This document shows positions 43,221 through 54,949 of a stretch of DNA of 64,000 nucleotides, in pieces (positions within the stretch are counted from its first letter, which is position 1; every line of letters begins with the position of its first letter). A program made the position numbers and the translations under genes. The stretch is from Laccaria trichodermophora (lineage: Eukaryota; Basidiomycota; Agaricomycetes; Agaricales; Hydnangiaceae). The stretch covers positions 5,151,071 through 5,215,070 of the forward strand of contig JACTVC010000001.1 in the NCBI GenBank assembly GCA_018417955.1. Direction: 5' to 3'. The notes under the pieces were generated by a model. It was given only the letters and a program-made list of their open reading frames with translations. It had not been told where the DNA came from and ran no database searches.

Positions 43221-43570
43221 TAGTGTTTAGGATGACGAAAAAAACAATATCGTCATGCTGGGAGGGAGGAGTATCGTTATTTTCGACCAAATTTGAGGAT
43301 TGGGATTGGTGAGTATGATTCTTGCACGATTCCATTCTCCACACACCTATTTGTTACTTGCTCATACACCACACAGCCCCACCCATCCGCTTGCTAGTTT
43401 CCATCATGCCATTCACCTTCCATCGCCATTTCGTCACCTCCCTCTGCGCCAAGGCAGACTGACAACTGTCCCGCAAAAGCCTTCCCCATCTTCCATCATC
43501 AAAATGACAAAGACCGCACCCGATTGCGTTGGCCTGACTAACACAAGTCAGACGTACTAGCGAGTCAATT

Positions 43571-43801
43571 GTGTGCGACCAGTGTTGGCCGGAGTGGTTG
43601 AATGCTTATCTGACAGACTTGGAGGAATGCCCTCGTTTCAAAGCCATATGCGGATGTACGTTTGCCCATCTTGTGAAGTCGCTTGTACAAAGGTCGTCAT
43701 GTGGATGGTGCGTTTTTTACAGTGAGCGATTCCGCATCGCAGGGGATGATTCGGAAGGACGAGGATGTTGTCATGTCATGGTGGTGATAAATTGGGATTG
43801 A
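43571..43801 (+). pseudogene. Cysteine-rich HET-like N-terminal fragment, copy B
   Basis: Reads MCDQCWPEWLNAY, CGCTFAHLVKSL, SSCGWCVF. Same frame and end as 3598-3838, with one Arg to Cys and several other changes. The HET core is absent. Confidence 0.3.
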
Positions 43802-45169
43802 GGAGGGGTAGTAGATGAAATTCTGTTGCATCCGATATGCGGCCTGAGGAACTGGAGGTTGAGAAGTAAGTAGTCAACATGGAGCCTGAGACACATTGTG
43901 TGGTGCTGAAGAGACGAGTGGATGTGTAAGTAGTATGCATTGGTATGTGGAACATTGGCTAACTCACTGGACACGGAGCTTGAATAGCTTGACTAGCGAG
44001 TGGGAGGGTCGCAATGATGACCCCGCGCTTTTGGTGTTGAGTTGAACATTGAGTCGGTTGACTTCTTGTTCGTTGTTTGGTCACGGGCTTTGGCTTTGAA
44101 TCCAAACAGTGCCCCACCCTCTTGGTGACGCAATCTACCAGTCTGGACATTCCACTGTCATCTATTGAACCAAGGCGCCTAAGGGTTCGTTCATGCAGTT
44201 GTCCTCATTTGGAGTCCTTGAATCACTGCAAGACAGAATTCCCCCAAGAATCAAAGCCGATAAATCAATTATACTTAAACTAAAACTTGAAGGCGGCCGG
44301 CAGCGTATACTTTGCACCCTTTGTCACAGACAACGCTTGCCCTTCTGTCTTGTAATTGCTATATATGTCTCTCAACTTCTGGGATGAGGGCCTGTGGTCA
44401 AAAATTGCGACTTCTCCTATGATCTCGTCAAGGGAGTCGAACCTTGGTCGAACCCCTACTGACCGCATCAGGAAATCGGTTGAGACCTATGTAGGTCTAT
44501 GGAGCCTATGTAGGGACCATAGCTTCATAGGTTCCCCCCCGATATATAGATTACATAGGTCAGTTAGTACCCTATGTAGGCTGGTGGTAGGTTGCCATAG
44601 GTACTGTATCTCAACCCCCTTCTGCCGAAAATGTAGCTTCACCTCTTGCTGAGGTGCTCACTCTACCATCATTTTTCACAATGATATGTGACAATGTCGA
44701 AGATGATGATTCGACGAGTCTTCAAACTTTAATGATAAGATAACTGTCGTGTAGTTCCAGAAAAGAAGTCCAAGAAATTTGTGCACACGAATAACTTGGT
44801 TGTGCAAAGATCTTGCTCAGGATCAAAGGGTGCAAACAAGATCTGAGCATCCGGAAAACACAGTTGTGGTAAATGATTGCCAAACCAACTGGCTGTACCA
44901 ATCCGAGTGTAAGCTCACGCCGGCAGGTTGGTGAGGCAAGAATGAGCCAAACTGGCTACCCAATTGAGCGTCACTCGCAGGGCATTCAGTAGATACGCTA
45001 TGGAACCATAACAATAGAAATTGACAATTGTCCCAATAAGTCATAGGGCTACCCCAATGGGCCCAATTACAAAAGACATTATGATACTATACATTGGCCC
45101 AACAACATGACAATATGTATATTTGATTGTTGGGCCCAACGACAGTGCCACAGTCCAAGCTAAGGGTTT

Positions 45170-45440
45170 ATAGATTGGCCACATGGCTTAAATGGGGGTA
45201 ATTTTGGCCGTTGATATATGATGGTATTAAGGTACCATTGATAGTTGGGCCCAATGAAGGGAAATCGTTAAGGGAGATGGTTGGGCCCAATGGCCCAATT
45301 ATTAAGCTATGGTTGATGGTTGGGCCTAATGTAAGGTATTTGTTAAGGGAATAGGTTGGGCCCAATGGTAAAATTTCAATGCTGCTTTTAACTTGGGCCC
45401 ATGCCATGATATAAGCTATAGTTCATAGGTTAGCCCAATG
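45170..45440. repeat. TTGGGCCCAATG-rich cluster
   Basis: The palindromic TTGGGCCCAA motif or near-copies recur about every 40-60 bp between 45130 and 45400, interspersed with TTAAGGGAAT-like spacers. Confidence 0.6.
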
Positions 45441-45449
45441 ATTATTTGA

Positions 45450-46680
45450 ATTTTGCGGGTGTGGGCTTTGGTCCGGTAAACCCGCGGGTCTGCTCCTGTT
45501 CCATTGGACCCACGGCCACACAATTGTGCAATTACACCTGCAGGTTGGCTATTGTGCAGTTACCCCCATGGGGTAGCTCATGTTCCGTTACCCCTGCGGG
45601 TTGCCACACAGGCCAGATCATGTTCCGTTACCCCTGCGGATCAACAATTGATCCATTACACCCTCGGGCTGGCTGTTGTTCATTACCCCCACAGGGCAGC
45701 TCTTGTTCTGTTAGCCCCGTGGGTTGCCACACAGGCAAGATTATGTTCCGTTACCCCACGGGTCGACAATAGGTCCATTACACCTGCGGGATCTTATTCC
45801 ATTACACCCATGATGTCCAGCTCTTGTTCCCTTAGACCCGCGGAACTTTCTTCCATTTGGCCTGCGGGTTTCCAATTACAGCCACGGACCATTTGTGGCT
45901 CCCCCGCGGGTCTCCGATTACACCCACGGATTACCTGCTGCTTCGTTCCACCTGTGGCCACCCACGGACCACCTGCTGCTCCTTGACCAATTGGCCCTCT
46001 TCCATCAGCCCCTCACCCGTGGGCCACATTTGCAGCTGGCCTGCAAAATGGACCAACAATTGTGCCTTTACATTCACAGACTGTTATTCCGTTACACCCA
46101 TGGACCAGCAATAGTGCCTTACATCCGCGGATGAGCTCTTGTTCCATTACACCCACGGGCTGCGCTCTCATCCGCGGACCTGCTCTTGTTCTGTTACCCC
46201 TGCGGACCAACAATTCTTTTATCCGTGGACTGACGGCTGCGGACACCCACGGACCACCTGCTGGTCCTTAAACAATAGGCCCTCTTCCATCAGCCCCCCA
46301 CCTGTGGGCCACGTTTGCAGCTGGCCTGCAAAATGGACCAACAATTGTGCCTTTGCATTCAGAGACCATTATTCCATTACACCCGTGGACCAGCAATTGT
46401 GCTGTTTCATCCATGGACGAGCACATGTTCCATTACACCTGTGGGCTGCGCTCTCATCCGCGGACCTGCTCTTGTTCTGTTACCCCCGCAGACCAGCAAT
46501 TATTTTATCTGCAGACTGATGGATTACCTACCACTCCGTTTCTGCTGACACCCATTGTTGCTGTTGGACCCATGGGCCAACAGGTCTTCTGTGGCACCCA
46601 TGGGCCACACCATTTGTTAAGCCCATTGGTCTGTTACATCCACGGGCCACCAGCTAGAGCTCCACGGACATGAACATCTG
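45450..46680. repeat. Degenerate tandem array with a 285-bp direct repeat
   Basis: Units built on GTTCCATTACACCYGCGGGT recur throughout. A larger block starting CCCTCTTCCATCAGCCCC is repeated at 45995 and 46280 (285-bp period). Open frames on both strands here are by-products of the repeats, not genes. Confidence 0.65.
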
Positions 46681-48800
46681 GATTTGTATTTAACATGCTG
46701 AATGTCATTGCCCCGAAAATGTGGCCAAAAGAATGTCCGGATTTGTGATTAACTTGGTGAACATCACTGATCCAAAAATGCAGCCGAAAAAACATCCGGA
46801 TTTGTATTAGTGCAACAATGGCCAAAATTTCGGATGTAATTTTGACATGGATCAGACAACCCCCCGCGGAATGCTCTGAAGTCCGAATTTTTTTAAGTTA
46901 CTTCCATCTGGAAATAATAATCCCCATAGACTGCACCAATGTCCGAAATTTTGGATGTAATTTTGACAGGGGCCAGACAACCCCCATGGAATGCTCCAAT
47001 GTCTGAAATTTAGTACTTCAAGTACCCGAAAATGCGGCCAAAAAAACATCCGGATCTGTATTTAACATGCTAAATGTCATTGCCCCGAAAATACGGCCGA
47101 AAAAATGTCCGGATTTGTGATTAACTTGGTGAACATCACTGATCCAAAAATGCAGCCGAAAAAACATCCGGATTTGTATTAGTGCAACAATGGCCAAAAT
47201 TTCGGATGTAATTTTGACATGGACCAGACAACCCCCCATGGAATACATTGATGTCCGAAATTCTAGACTGCAAAACTTTGTAGTGTCTGCTTTTTAGACT
47301 ACACAATTTTGTAATGACCAGTTGAACTCAGGCAGAACTCTCAATTCTTAACCGATTTGGATGGTCTTGGGCTCGTTTTGACAGGTAAACCCGTGGGGTT
47401 GTGAGTACAGGTACTCTACAGGTCATGTATGGGCCATTTGTCTGATATTTATAGGTTTTTTAGTGTCCTTGATCATGAATGAGTATATGGGTTCATGGGT
47501 CTATGGTTGAAGGAGTGAGAAGGGTGGACATTTGCCATTTCTGTATCATTGGTTTATTATGAATAAGTACATAGATTCACGGTGCTATAGTTGAAGGAGT
47601 GATAACAGTGGGCATTTTGCTATTGCTTTCACTGTCTGTGTCACCTCTTCAACCATACATCCCCATGAACATATGTACTTATTCATTGATGTCTGGTCTC
47701 CCAAACTTGAAAGTTTGTAGTCCACTTTTCTGACATATAATTTGTAGTGTCCTTCACTATGAATAAGTACATAGGTTCATGGGACTATCATTGAAGGAGT
47801 GAAAAGGATGGACAATTTGACATTCCGGTATTTCACTTAGTTTTAAGATTGAACTATGTCATTCTCACTCCTTGAACCATATCTCCATGAACATATATAT
47901 ACTTATACATAGTAAACCAACGATCCAGCAATTGCAAAATGTCCACCCTTTTCACTCCTTCAACCATAGACCCATGAACCCATATACTCATTCATGATCA
48001 AGGACACTAAAAAACCTATAAATATCGGACAAGTGGCCCATACATGACCTGTAGAGTACCCATACCCACAACCCCACGGGTTTACCTGTCAAAACGAGCC
48101 CAAGACCATCCAAATCGGTTAAGAATTGAGAGTTCTGCCTGAGTTCAACTGGTCATTACAAAATTGTGTAGTCTAAAAAGCAGACACTACAAAGTTTTGC
48201 AGTCTAGAATTTCGGACATCAATGTATTCCGTGGGGGGTTGTCTGGTCCATGTCAAAATTACATCCGAAATTTTGGCCATTGTTGCACTAATACAAATCC
48301 GGATGTTTTTTCGGCTGCATTTTTGGATCAGTGATGTTCACCAAGTTAATCACAAATCCGGACATTTTTTCGGCCGTATTTTCGGGGCAATGACATTTAG
48401 CATGTTAAATACAGATCCGGATGTTTTTTTGGCCGCATTTTCGGGTACTTGAAGTACTAAATTTCGGACATTGGAGCATTCTATGGGGGTTGTCTGGCCT
48501 TGTCAAAATTACATCCGAAATTTCGGACATTGGTGCAGTCTATGTGGATCATTATATCTGGATGGAAGTAACTTAAAAAATTTCAGACTTCAGAGCATTC
48601 CGCGGGGGTTGTCTGGTCCATGTCAAAAGTACATCTGAAACTTCGGACATTGGTGCACTAATACAAATCCGGATGTTTTCTTGGCTGCATTTTCGGATCA
48701 GTGATGTTCACCAAGTTAATCACAAATCCGGACATTTTTTCGGCCGTATTTTCGGGGCAATGACATTCAGCATGTTAAATACGGATCTGGATGTTTTTTT
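46673..48800. repeat. Long inverted repeat (2.1-kb palindrome)
   Basis: Left arm about 46673-47580 and right arm about 47900-48800 are complementary over nearly their full length. The central spacer of about 300 bp itself has shorter inverted matches. Mirror ORFs at 47248-47018 (minus) and 48222-48452 (plus) give the same 76-aa frame with one difference. Confidence 0.85.
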
Positions 48801-49390
48801 GGCCGCATTTTCGGGTGCTTGAAGTTCTAAATTTCGGGCATTGAAGCATTCCACGGGGGTTGTCTGGTGCCTGTCAGAATTACATCTCAAATTTCGGACA
48901 GTGTTGTACTAATACAAATCCGGATGTTTTTTCGGCCGCGTTTTTGGAGCAGTGACATTTACCTAGTGAACTACAACTCCGGACATTTTTTCGGCCGCAT
49001 TTTCGGGGCAATGACATTCAGCATCTTAAATACAAATCCAGATGTTTTTTTCGGCCGCATTTTTGGAGCAGTGACATTTACCCAGTCAACTACTACTCTG
49101 GACATTTTTTCGGCCGCATTTTTGGGGCAATGACATTCAGCATCTTAAATACAAGTCCGGATGTTTTTTTCGGCCGCATTTTCGGAGCAGTGACATTAAC
49201 TAAGTTAATCACAAATCCGGACATTTTTTCGGCCGCATTTTTGGAGCACTGGTATTCTGCATACTAGTGGCAAATCCGGACCTTTCTTCAGCCGCATATT
49301 TGGGGCAGTGACATCCAACATGGCAACCACAAATCCGGACATTTTTTCAGTCGCATTTTCGGAGCACTTGCAGTCAGCATGTCAATGCTT
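48660..49390. repeat. 59/60-bp tandem repeat array
   Basis: The core TTTTTTCGGCCGCATTTTCG recurs with GGCCGC starts at 48934, 48993, 49053, 49112, 49172 and 49231, alternating 59 and 60 bp, with weaker units at about 49290 and 49350 and earlier ones at 48683, 48742 and 48801. Alternating A/B types make a 119-bp higher-order unit. Confidence 0.8.
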
Positions 49391-49798
49391 CGGGTGATCT
49401 CTTGAACGCATGTGGCCCAACATTTGGCCATTCTGTAGATTATACTTTGGGTACCTATGGTACCATTGATTATGGCAATAACCACATCTGCAGAATATGC
49501 ATTGGGCCACACATTAATACCATATGGTGTAAACATCCATTGGTCCCAGGTATGGATCCATAGTGTCCATGTGTATTGGGCCCATTGGGGTAGCCCTATG
49601 ACTTATTGGGACAATTGTCAATTTCTATTGTTATGGTACTATAGCGACATCTATGTCTACTTGTGTCACTCGGAGTGCAGTTAGGTTAAATAATAATTCT
49701 GAGAAGTGGGTAGAGTACAGGGAATGGTGTGGTAAGGTTAGATGATAGTATGGAGAGGTGGGAAAGGTGAAGTAAATGTTGTGCTAATGTTACGTGGA

Positions 49799-51302
49799 TC
49801 AGAGAGTAGAGCTTTCAATTAAAGAGGCAGGGATGTTGTGAGCAATACGGAATTTTTCAAAGATAGAGGCGAGACGATCAAGATCTGCTTGGTTATAAGC
49901 TTTTGAGGTGGACATGGGTAGGATTTCATCCATACAGCGCCAGTAGAGAAGGAACGCCAAGGATGTCCAACCACCAGTGGCAGCAACAATTTTGGGGGGA
50001 ACCCCGGCAAGCAATAGCTCGACAGCGCCACCGATACGAAAACTGTGGCCCAAAACGTGGGCAAGCATGGCAGAGGACCAAATTTTAGTAACGAAGTTGA
50101 GGAATTCATGCTTGAGAAGATTTTTGAGTTCGCCCAACGATGAGGTGTAAGCGAAGAGAGTTGAGGAGACCGGGATGGAGGAGTTGACATCAAGATGATT
50201 CTTGAATGCAGTAACAGGGCACAAGGGATCGCTGTCATGGCAGGCAGTAAGGATAACAGTGGCCCTGAGCTCTCTTGTTGACTTTGTCCATGGGATATCA
50301 AAACTCGGGGAGTGAGCACCACCACGCAATGAACGAAAAACAATTCTAAGGAAAGGTAAAAAGATTAAGAGGTGCAGTGGGCAGAAGAACAGAGACATAC
50401 TTTGTAGAATGCAGTACATGAAATTTCGGATCAAGAGTGGAAGTGGTAGTGAGGGTAGTTTCCCCAAGACGGCGGCAGCCAAAAAAGGTAACCAGGGCAA
50501 CAGCCCAGACAGCAGCATGGAAGGAATTGGATAAATCAAGAGCATGGCGCAGACAGGAGAGGTGCTCGATAGAAACCAGGGCACGGAGAGTGAGTTTATG
50601 CTTCATGCCTTCCTTATTAGCGGAAGTGTGGGCCAAGTGCACCCAACTGTCATCACCATACCAGGGTGCATGGTTCATGACATGCCAACTGTGTAGACCA
50701 GACATCCACGAACGGATGGTGTTGCCAGAATGGAGACCCTTGTATTCGCCAATGAAAGCACATAACAAGGCATAGTCAGCAGGCATGTGAGCCTCCTCGC
50801 AAATGTCCCACTTGTCACAAAATTGGGTGAAGCGTAGCGGGCCAGCAGCATAGGTAGATTTAGTGTTCGGGGCCAAGGCTCCACAGATCGCCATCATCGC
50901 AGAGTCAATGAGGGGAGGGGGAAGCTGCTGTGCAAGATCATGTTGGTGACGCGAGCCAAAAGGCATGCGCCAAGAAAAAATTTGGTCAGTTGCAGGGATG
51001 TGTGGACATAGGGTGCTGTTAGCAATAGAGCGGCCCACATGAGGTTTACGAGCACATATGACACACAGTGCAGTTTTTTGGGGTTTGATTGGTTGCAGAT
51101 GGGAATTGAGATCAGGCATGGAGGATATGTTGGGAGCAGAACAGTCAGAGGAAGGCAAAGAAGGAGGAGGACGTTGAAAGGGGTGGAAAGAGTTTTGAGG
51201 ACGCGTGGGGCACGGTGAGATAGACCTGTCAAAGTGTTTCTCACCCACGGACCTCTCGGCGACAGCAGTCAACGAGGTGAGTTTCCGATTGAGACTAAAC
51301 AT
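49799..51302 (-). CDS. DIRS-like tyrosine recombinase
   Basis: Exons 51302-50401 and 50345-49799 (55-nt intron GTATGT..CCTTAG) give 482 aa. The ATG overlaps the last codons and stop of the RT frame (CATGTTTAG). Catalytic residues of the tyrosine-recombinase fold are visible: Arg in FFGCRRLGETT, HxxR in GHSFRIGGAVELLL, and Tyr in SLAFLLYWRC. The N-terminal half has a core-binding-like domain (LAPNTKSTYAAGPLRFTQFC). It integrates circular cDNA intermediates in DIRS-type retrotransposons. All motifs are intact, so activity is possible. The intron is unusual for a retroelement, which should lose introns through its RNA intermediate. Confidence 0.85.
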
Positions 51303-53618
51303 GGAGGAAGATGTCAGAGAGCTCTTCTGGGAGTGTGAAAGTAGGGAAAATTTGCTTTCCAGCCTCCCCGGATTCTCCGCGTGAGATGGGGTCAGCTGGG
51401 TTAGCCACAGATTCAATGTAGACGATATCTGGAGAAATAGAAAGATCAGAAAGGACAAGATAAGTACGGCAGACGGAAAGGTTAATGTGGGAGTTAGGGC
51501 TACGCCCTTTCTCCAATGCACCGATGGTACCTTGGTTGTCAGAGTGGATGAGCAAATGACAGTGTCGTAAGCCCATCTGTTCCAAGAGATAAACGAGAAG
51601 TTCAATAGCAATTGTTTCAAGCCAGCAAATATCTCTCCCAGGTACCTTCCAGGTAGGAGATAATTGGAAAGAGGCCCAACTGTTGCCAATAACAATGCCG
51701 ATGCCCCAGGAAGTTGAGGCATCAACATATAGGCCCAGGTCTTGAAGAGAACCCCAAGGATGTAAAGCACGAGATACGCCACATATCTTGAGCTTCTTGA
51801 GCCACCAGCCAAGGTCAGTCATCATGGAGTGAGGAGGATGCCTTGTGATAACCTCATTATTGTGAAAGGAAGATGCAAAATTTGAAAGGGAGGGGAGGCA
51901 GGAGCGTCCATCCATGTAAACGAAGGCAACGTGGCAGAGAGAGCCATGAATTTTTTCAACGTCAAGGAGGTGGCAAGCTCGGCCCTTGAAGTCATGCAAA
52001 AAACGCCGGATGCGTTCATGAAACTTCAACCACTTCTCCTCAGGTAGACTCACAAGTTTGTTAGGGATGTCCCAGCAGAAGCTGATAAAGGTTGTAATGA
52101 AAAGGAAATGATCATCGCCCTTTTCGTCATGCCAAGGGATGCCCAAAGGGTGAATATGCCATAACATTTCTGCACGGTCATAATCATAGGAAAATTCACC
52201 ATCATGGAACATGCCCATTGGGGTAGGGATACAGAAGACTTTGAGGTCATCTTCGTACTTTGGGACTGGAAAAACCCCCTCCGCCCGCCAGATATCGACA
52301 ACAGCATTGGCAATCATGCCAGCATTGCTGCTGGCACAAGCGGCACCAAAGGGGTGTGCATGATTGATCAGGAATTGGCCAGAGAGGCCCTGGACGACAA
52401 GCCATGGCTCGTGAGAGGGCAAAACAGGACAGGTATGGTGGAATTTAGCAATGTCCAAGGTACAAGCCTGGGTCCCAGGAGGAGCCAGAGCAATCTGTGG
52501 TAGCATGGGTGAGCATGAAGTAAGTGGGATGAGGGACCCAAAAAGAGGAGGAGAGCAACTGTAAGATAAAGGAAAAAGTATGAAGAGAAGGAGAAGAACC
52601 ATAGCAAAAGAATGCCATAGCATACAGCCATGGAAACAAGACAGCAGCAAAAGATAGATGGAACAACAGCAATGGGTAGAAAGGGCCAGGAGGTGCAAGA
52701 GGAGGGACAAGAAGTCCCAGAAGAGCACAACGAACACAGCATGTGTTCGACTGCAAAGAAAGCGCCAGCGGTGCAAGAGATACAAGGACAAGTGTCTGAG
52801 ATAACACATTAAGATGCAAATATCTCAAGCTGCATGTGCAGCAAAGAAGAAAACACCCTACGCACAAAACGCAAAAAGGGTGCACAACAAGAAGCAAAGA
52901 AAATGTGGGGAAAAGAAATTGAGAAAGGAAGACTCACAATTTCGGCAACTTTTGTTGCAAGGTCAAAATGCGTTGGAAAATCCTCCTTTCGAATGTGTGA
53001 ATTGACAGAAGGGTGTAATTTTGAACCCTTGGACAGGTGCCTACAAATCCGGATTTTGTCAGGTGTGCCAGGTTGCTGGGGTTGGACATCGACCATGAGT
53101 GGAGAAGAAAAGAAGGGGCCATGGAGGATGAGTTCCACCTCCTCACGAGAGAAGGGGCCTGACATCCTGCCAGCAAGAAGTTCCTTTTGGAGGTAGTCCT
53201 GTATGTCACGCATATAAGGGTGAGTAGAAGGGTTATTAGGCAGAATAACCATCTCTGTCAAGGCAGGCATGTACCCGAGAGGGAAGCCATGCCTCAAGTT
53301 TTCTGTAAGGAGGGGATAGGCTGAAGAGAGACCATGTTTTTGAAGAAGGAAGTGGAAGGCTGCAACATTGTAAGGATGTGGAATACGCTCAAAGATGGAG
53401 GAGTGTTGAGTGGTGGAAAGTGCAAGGGGAAAGCGAGGAATGATGGAATGCGAAAAGTTGGTGTAAGAGAGAGAGGGGGGGCACGCAACAGTGAGGAAAT
53501 CTTCAGAGAGGTTTGACGCGACAAGTCCAGGAGAGGGCGTGATGGGATTTGCTGCCACAAAAGGAACAGAGGTGGAGGCGGTCGTCACTATGGAGGGAAG
53601 CACACTGAGAGGTGGCAT
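51295..53618 (-). CDS. DIRS-like reverse transcriptase / RNase H
   Basis: Exons 53618-52938 and 52494-51295, about 626 aa, across a 443-nt GTGAGT..CCACAG intron. RT parts: PLMVDVQPQQPGTPDKIRIC in exon 1; LDIAKFHHTCPVLP (motif A), HPFGAACASSNAG (motif B) and KYEDDLKVF (motif C, YEDD) in exon 2. RNase H residues: LYVDAST, ETIAIELL, IHSDNQG and NPADPISRG. The start at 53618 is the first ATG after the overlap with gag; a frameshifted Gag-Pol start is possible. The intron joins AEI to IALAPPGTQA in frame. The large intron is pyrimidine-rich on the minus strand and has its own long open frames, which I treat as non-coding. Confidence 0.8.
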
Positions 53619-54948
53619 CAGGGCCTCGAACGTTCCAATTGATACAGAGGACCTGGTTGTCAGGTGTGGCGAGACCGAAACCTGGGTCACATTTGGCCCA
53701 AACAACCTTTCCGTCAGCAAATTTTGCGGGAGTGGTGGACTTGAGGTGAAAGAAGACAGTGTGCCCCTTATATGTGCAGATAAGGCAGACGGCCAAGGGG
53801 GAAGACTTGCCGCTGCCTGAGGGAAAGGGCTGGGAGGAGGACTGTGAGGAAGAAGGGCCTCATGGCGGAACCCTCTGGGAAAAGGTGGCACTGCCTTGAT
53901 AAGGTGGGCCAGGCCGCGCAACCGCCGGTTGTGAGGAATTCACAAATTCTTGAAATTCCTTGTGAAGCTTATGGCTTTCTTCAGTCAGGCCCAGAGCCTT
54001 GTCATAGTCCGTCGTGCTAAATTTGAGGTGACGACCATGGTGGTCCTGTCGGAACTCGAGTTCCATGACTTTCCACATGTCGTACAACTCAACTCTCTTG
54101 TTTAGCATGTTAAAAAAATTAAAGTGTTTCTCGAACCAGGTGGCATGTTCGCCTTCACTACCCAGCTTGTCCCTCGAGATCTGGAAATTCCACATATTCG
54201 CAGCAGCCTCGGACCATTGGCTGCAGGTGAGAGTGAGCTCCTTTCCAAAACGGTTAGAAAGCTTGTCTATATTTAAGATGTAAGTCCCCTTGGTTTCCCC
54301 AGGCGCAGGGTTTGATTTGACAGTGGGAAGCATTGATGCCTCATCAACCAAGGACCATAGATTCCGAGTCAAAAAGAAAGGGAGCGGAACTGCCACACAA
54401 AGTTCAGTATCATATAGGGACTGTGGGAATTCAATAGGAATGGGTTCCCCAACCACTCTCTCAACATGGTTGGAACCATCCATACAATGCCTCTTTGAAA
54501 TCCTGGCATCTTCTACCAGAGTGTCGTCATCCTTCCGTTTCTTTTCTTCCTTATCTTTCAATTCTTCATCAGCAAGATGCTTTGCAAGACTGTTGTAAAC
54601 AAAATCACGAACGGAAGCAAAGAAGGAAGGGAGCCTCAATCGGGTGAGATCTTCGGGATCAATCGTGATCAACGAAGCAGCTTCTGATCCCAGGTGAGGG
54701 TGGGCGGTAGGGTCTAGAGCATTGTTCAACGTCTTGGCAGCTCTTGTGTCGTTTTCAGCCTCAATTGTCTTATTTCTTTGTAGGATATTGGAAAGGGAGA
54801 GATTCTTCAATAGTTGAATAATTGCAGGGGAGGTGTGAGTGCGAGGAACACGAGGCTGCAGATTCTGGGCACGTTGGGCAATGGGCTGCACATTTTGGGT
54901 GGGATCAGCCAATGTGTTGGTCATTGTGGAAAATGCGAGGAATGTCAA
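53503..54948 (-). pseudogene. DIRS-like Gag with one in-frame stop
   Basis: Frame open from 54948 to a TGA at 53860-53862, then open again in the same frame to 53503. After the stop the sequence contains VCLICTYKGHTVFFH and LCSFCGSKSHHALSWTC, Cys/His zinc-knuckle-like motifs found in the Gag of fungal DIRS-like elements. A single base change explains the stop, and the rest of the frame is intact. The N-terminal part is helical and charged (NSLAKHLADEELKDKEEKKR). An alternative start is the ATG at 54924. Gag would package the RNA. The stop removes the zinc-binding part unless it is read through. Confidence 0.75.
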
Positions 54949-54949
54949 T

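Larger units (their letters stand above)
44978..49664. mobile_element. Nested 4.7-kb element with a 72-bp inverted repeat
   Basis: 44996-45067 and 49575-49646 are inverted copies of one 72-bp sequence containing GACAATTGTCCCAATAAGTC, with only two mismatches seen. Just outside lie 8-bp direct repeats GTCACTCG (44970-44977 and 49665-49672), a candidate target duplication. The outermost 18 bp do not match well between the ends, so the exact limits are uncertain. No transposase is encoded. The interior is almost wholly repetitive. Confidence 0.6.

Noticed and set aside
45446..46673. Several overlapping Pro/Cys-rich ORFs
   Set aside because: They follow the degenerate tandem repeats in all frames and have no family motif.
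47018..48452. Conserved 76-aa ORF present twice
   Set aside because: The two copies are mirror images in the arms of a palindrome, so their conservation reflects the DNA repeat, not coding.
48660..49390. CRISPR array
   Set aside because: Units are contiguous degenerate tandem repeats of 59-60 bp without unique spacers, in a eukaryote.
52445..52897. Cys/Leu-rich 150-codon ORF on the minus strand
   Set aside because: It lies in the RT intron, which is pyrimidine-rich; splicing across it restores conserved RT motifs.
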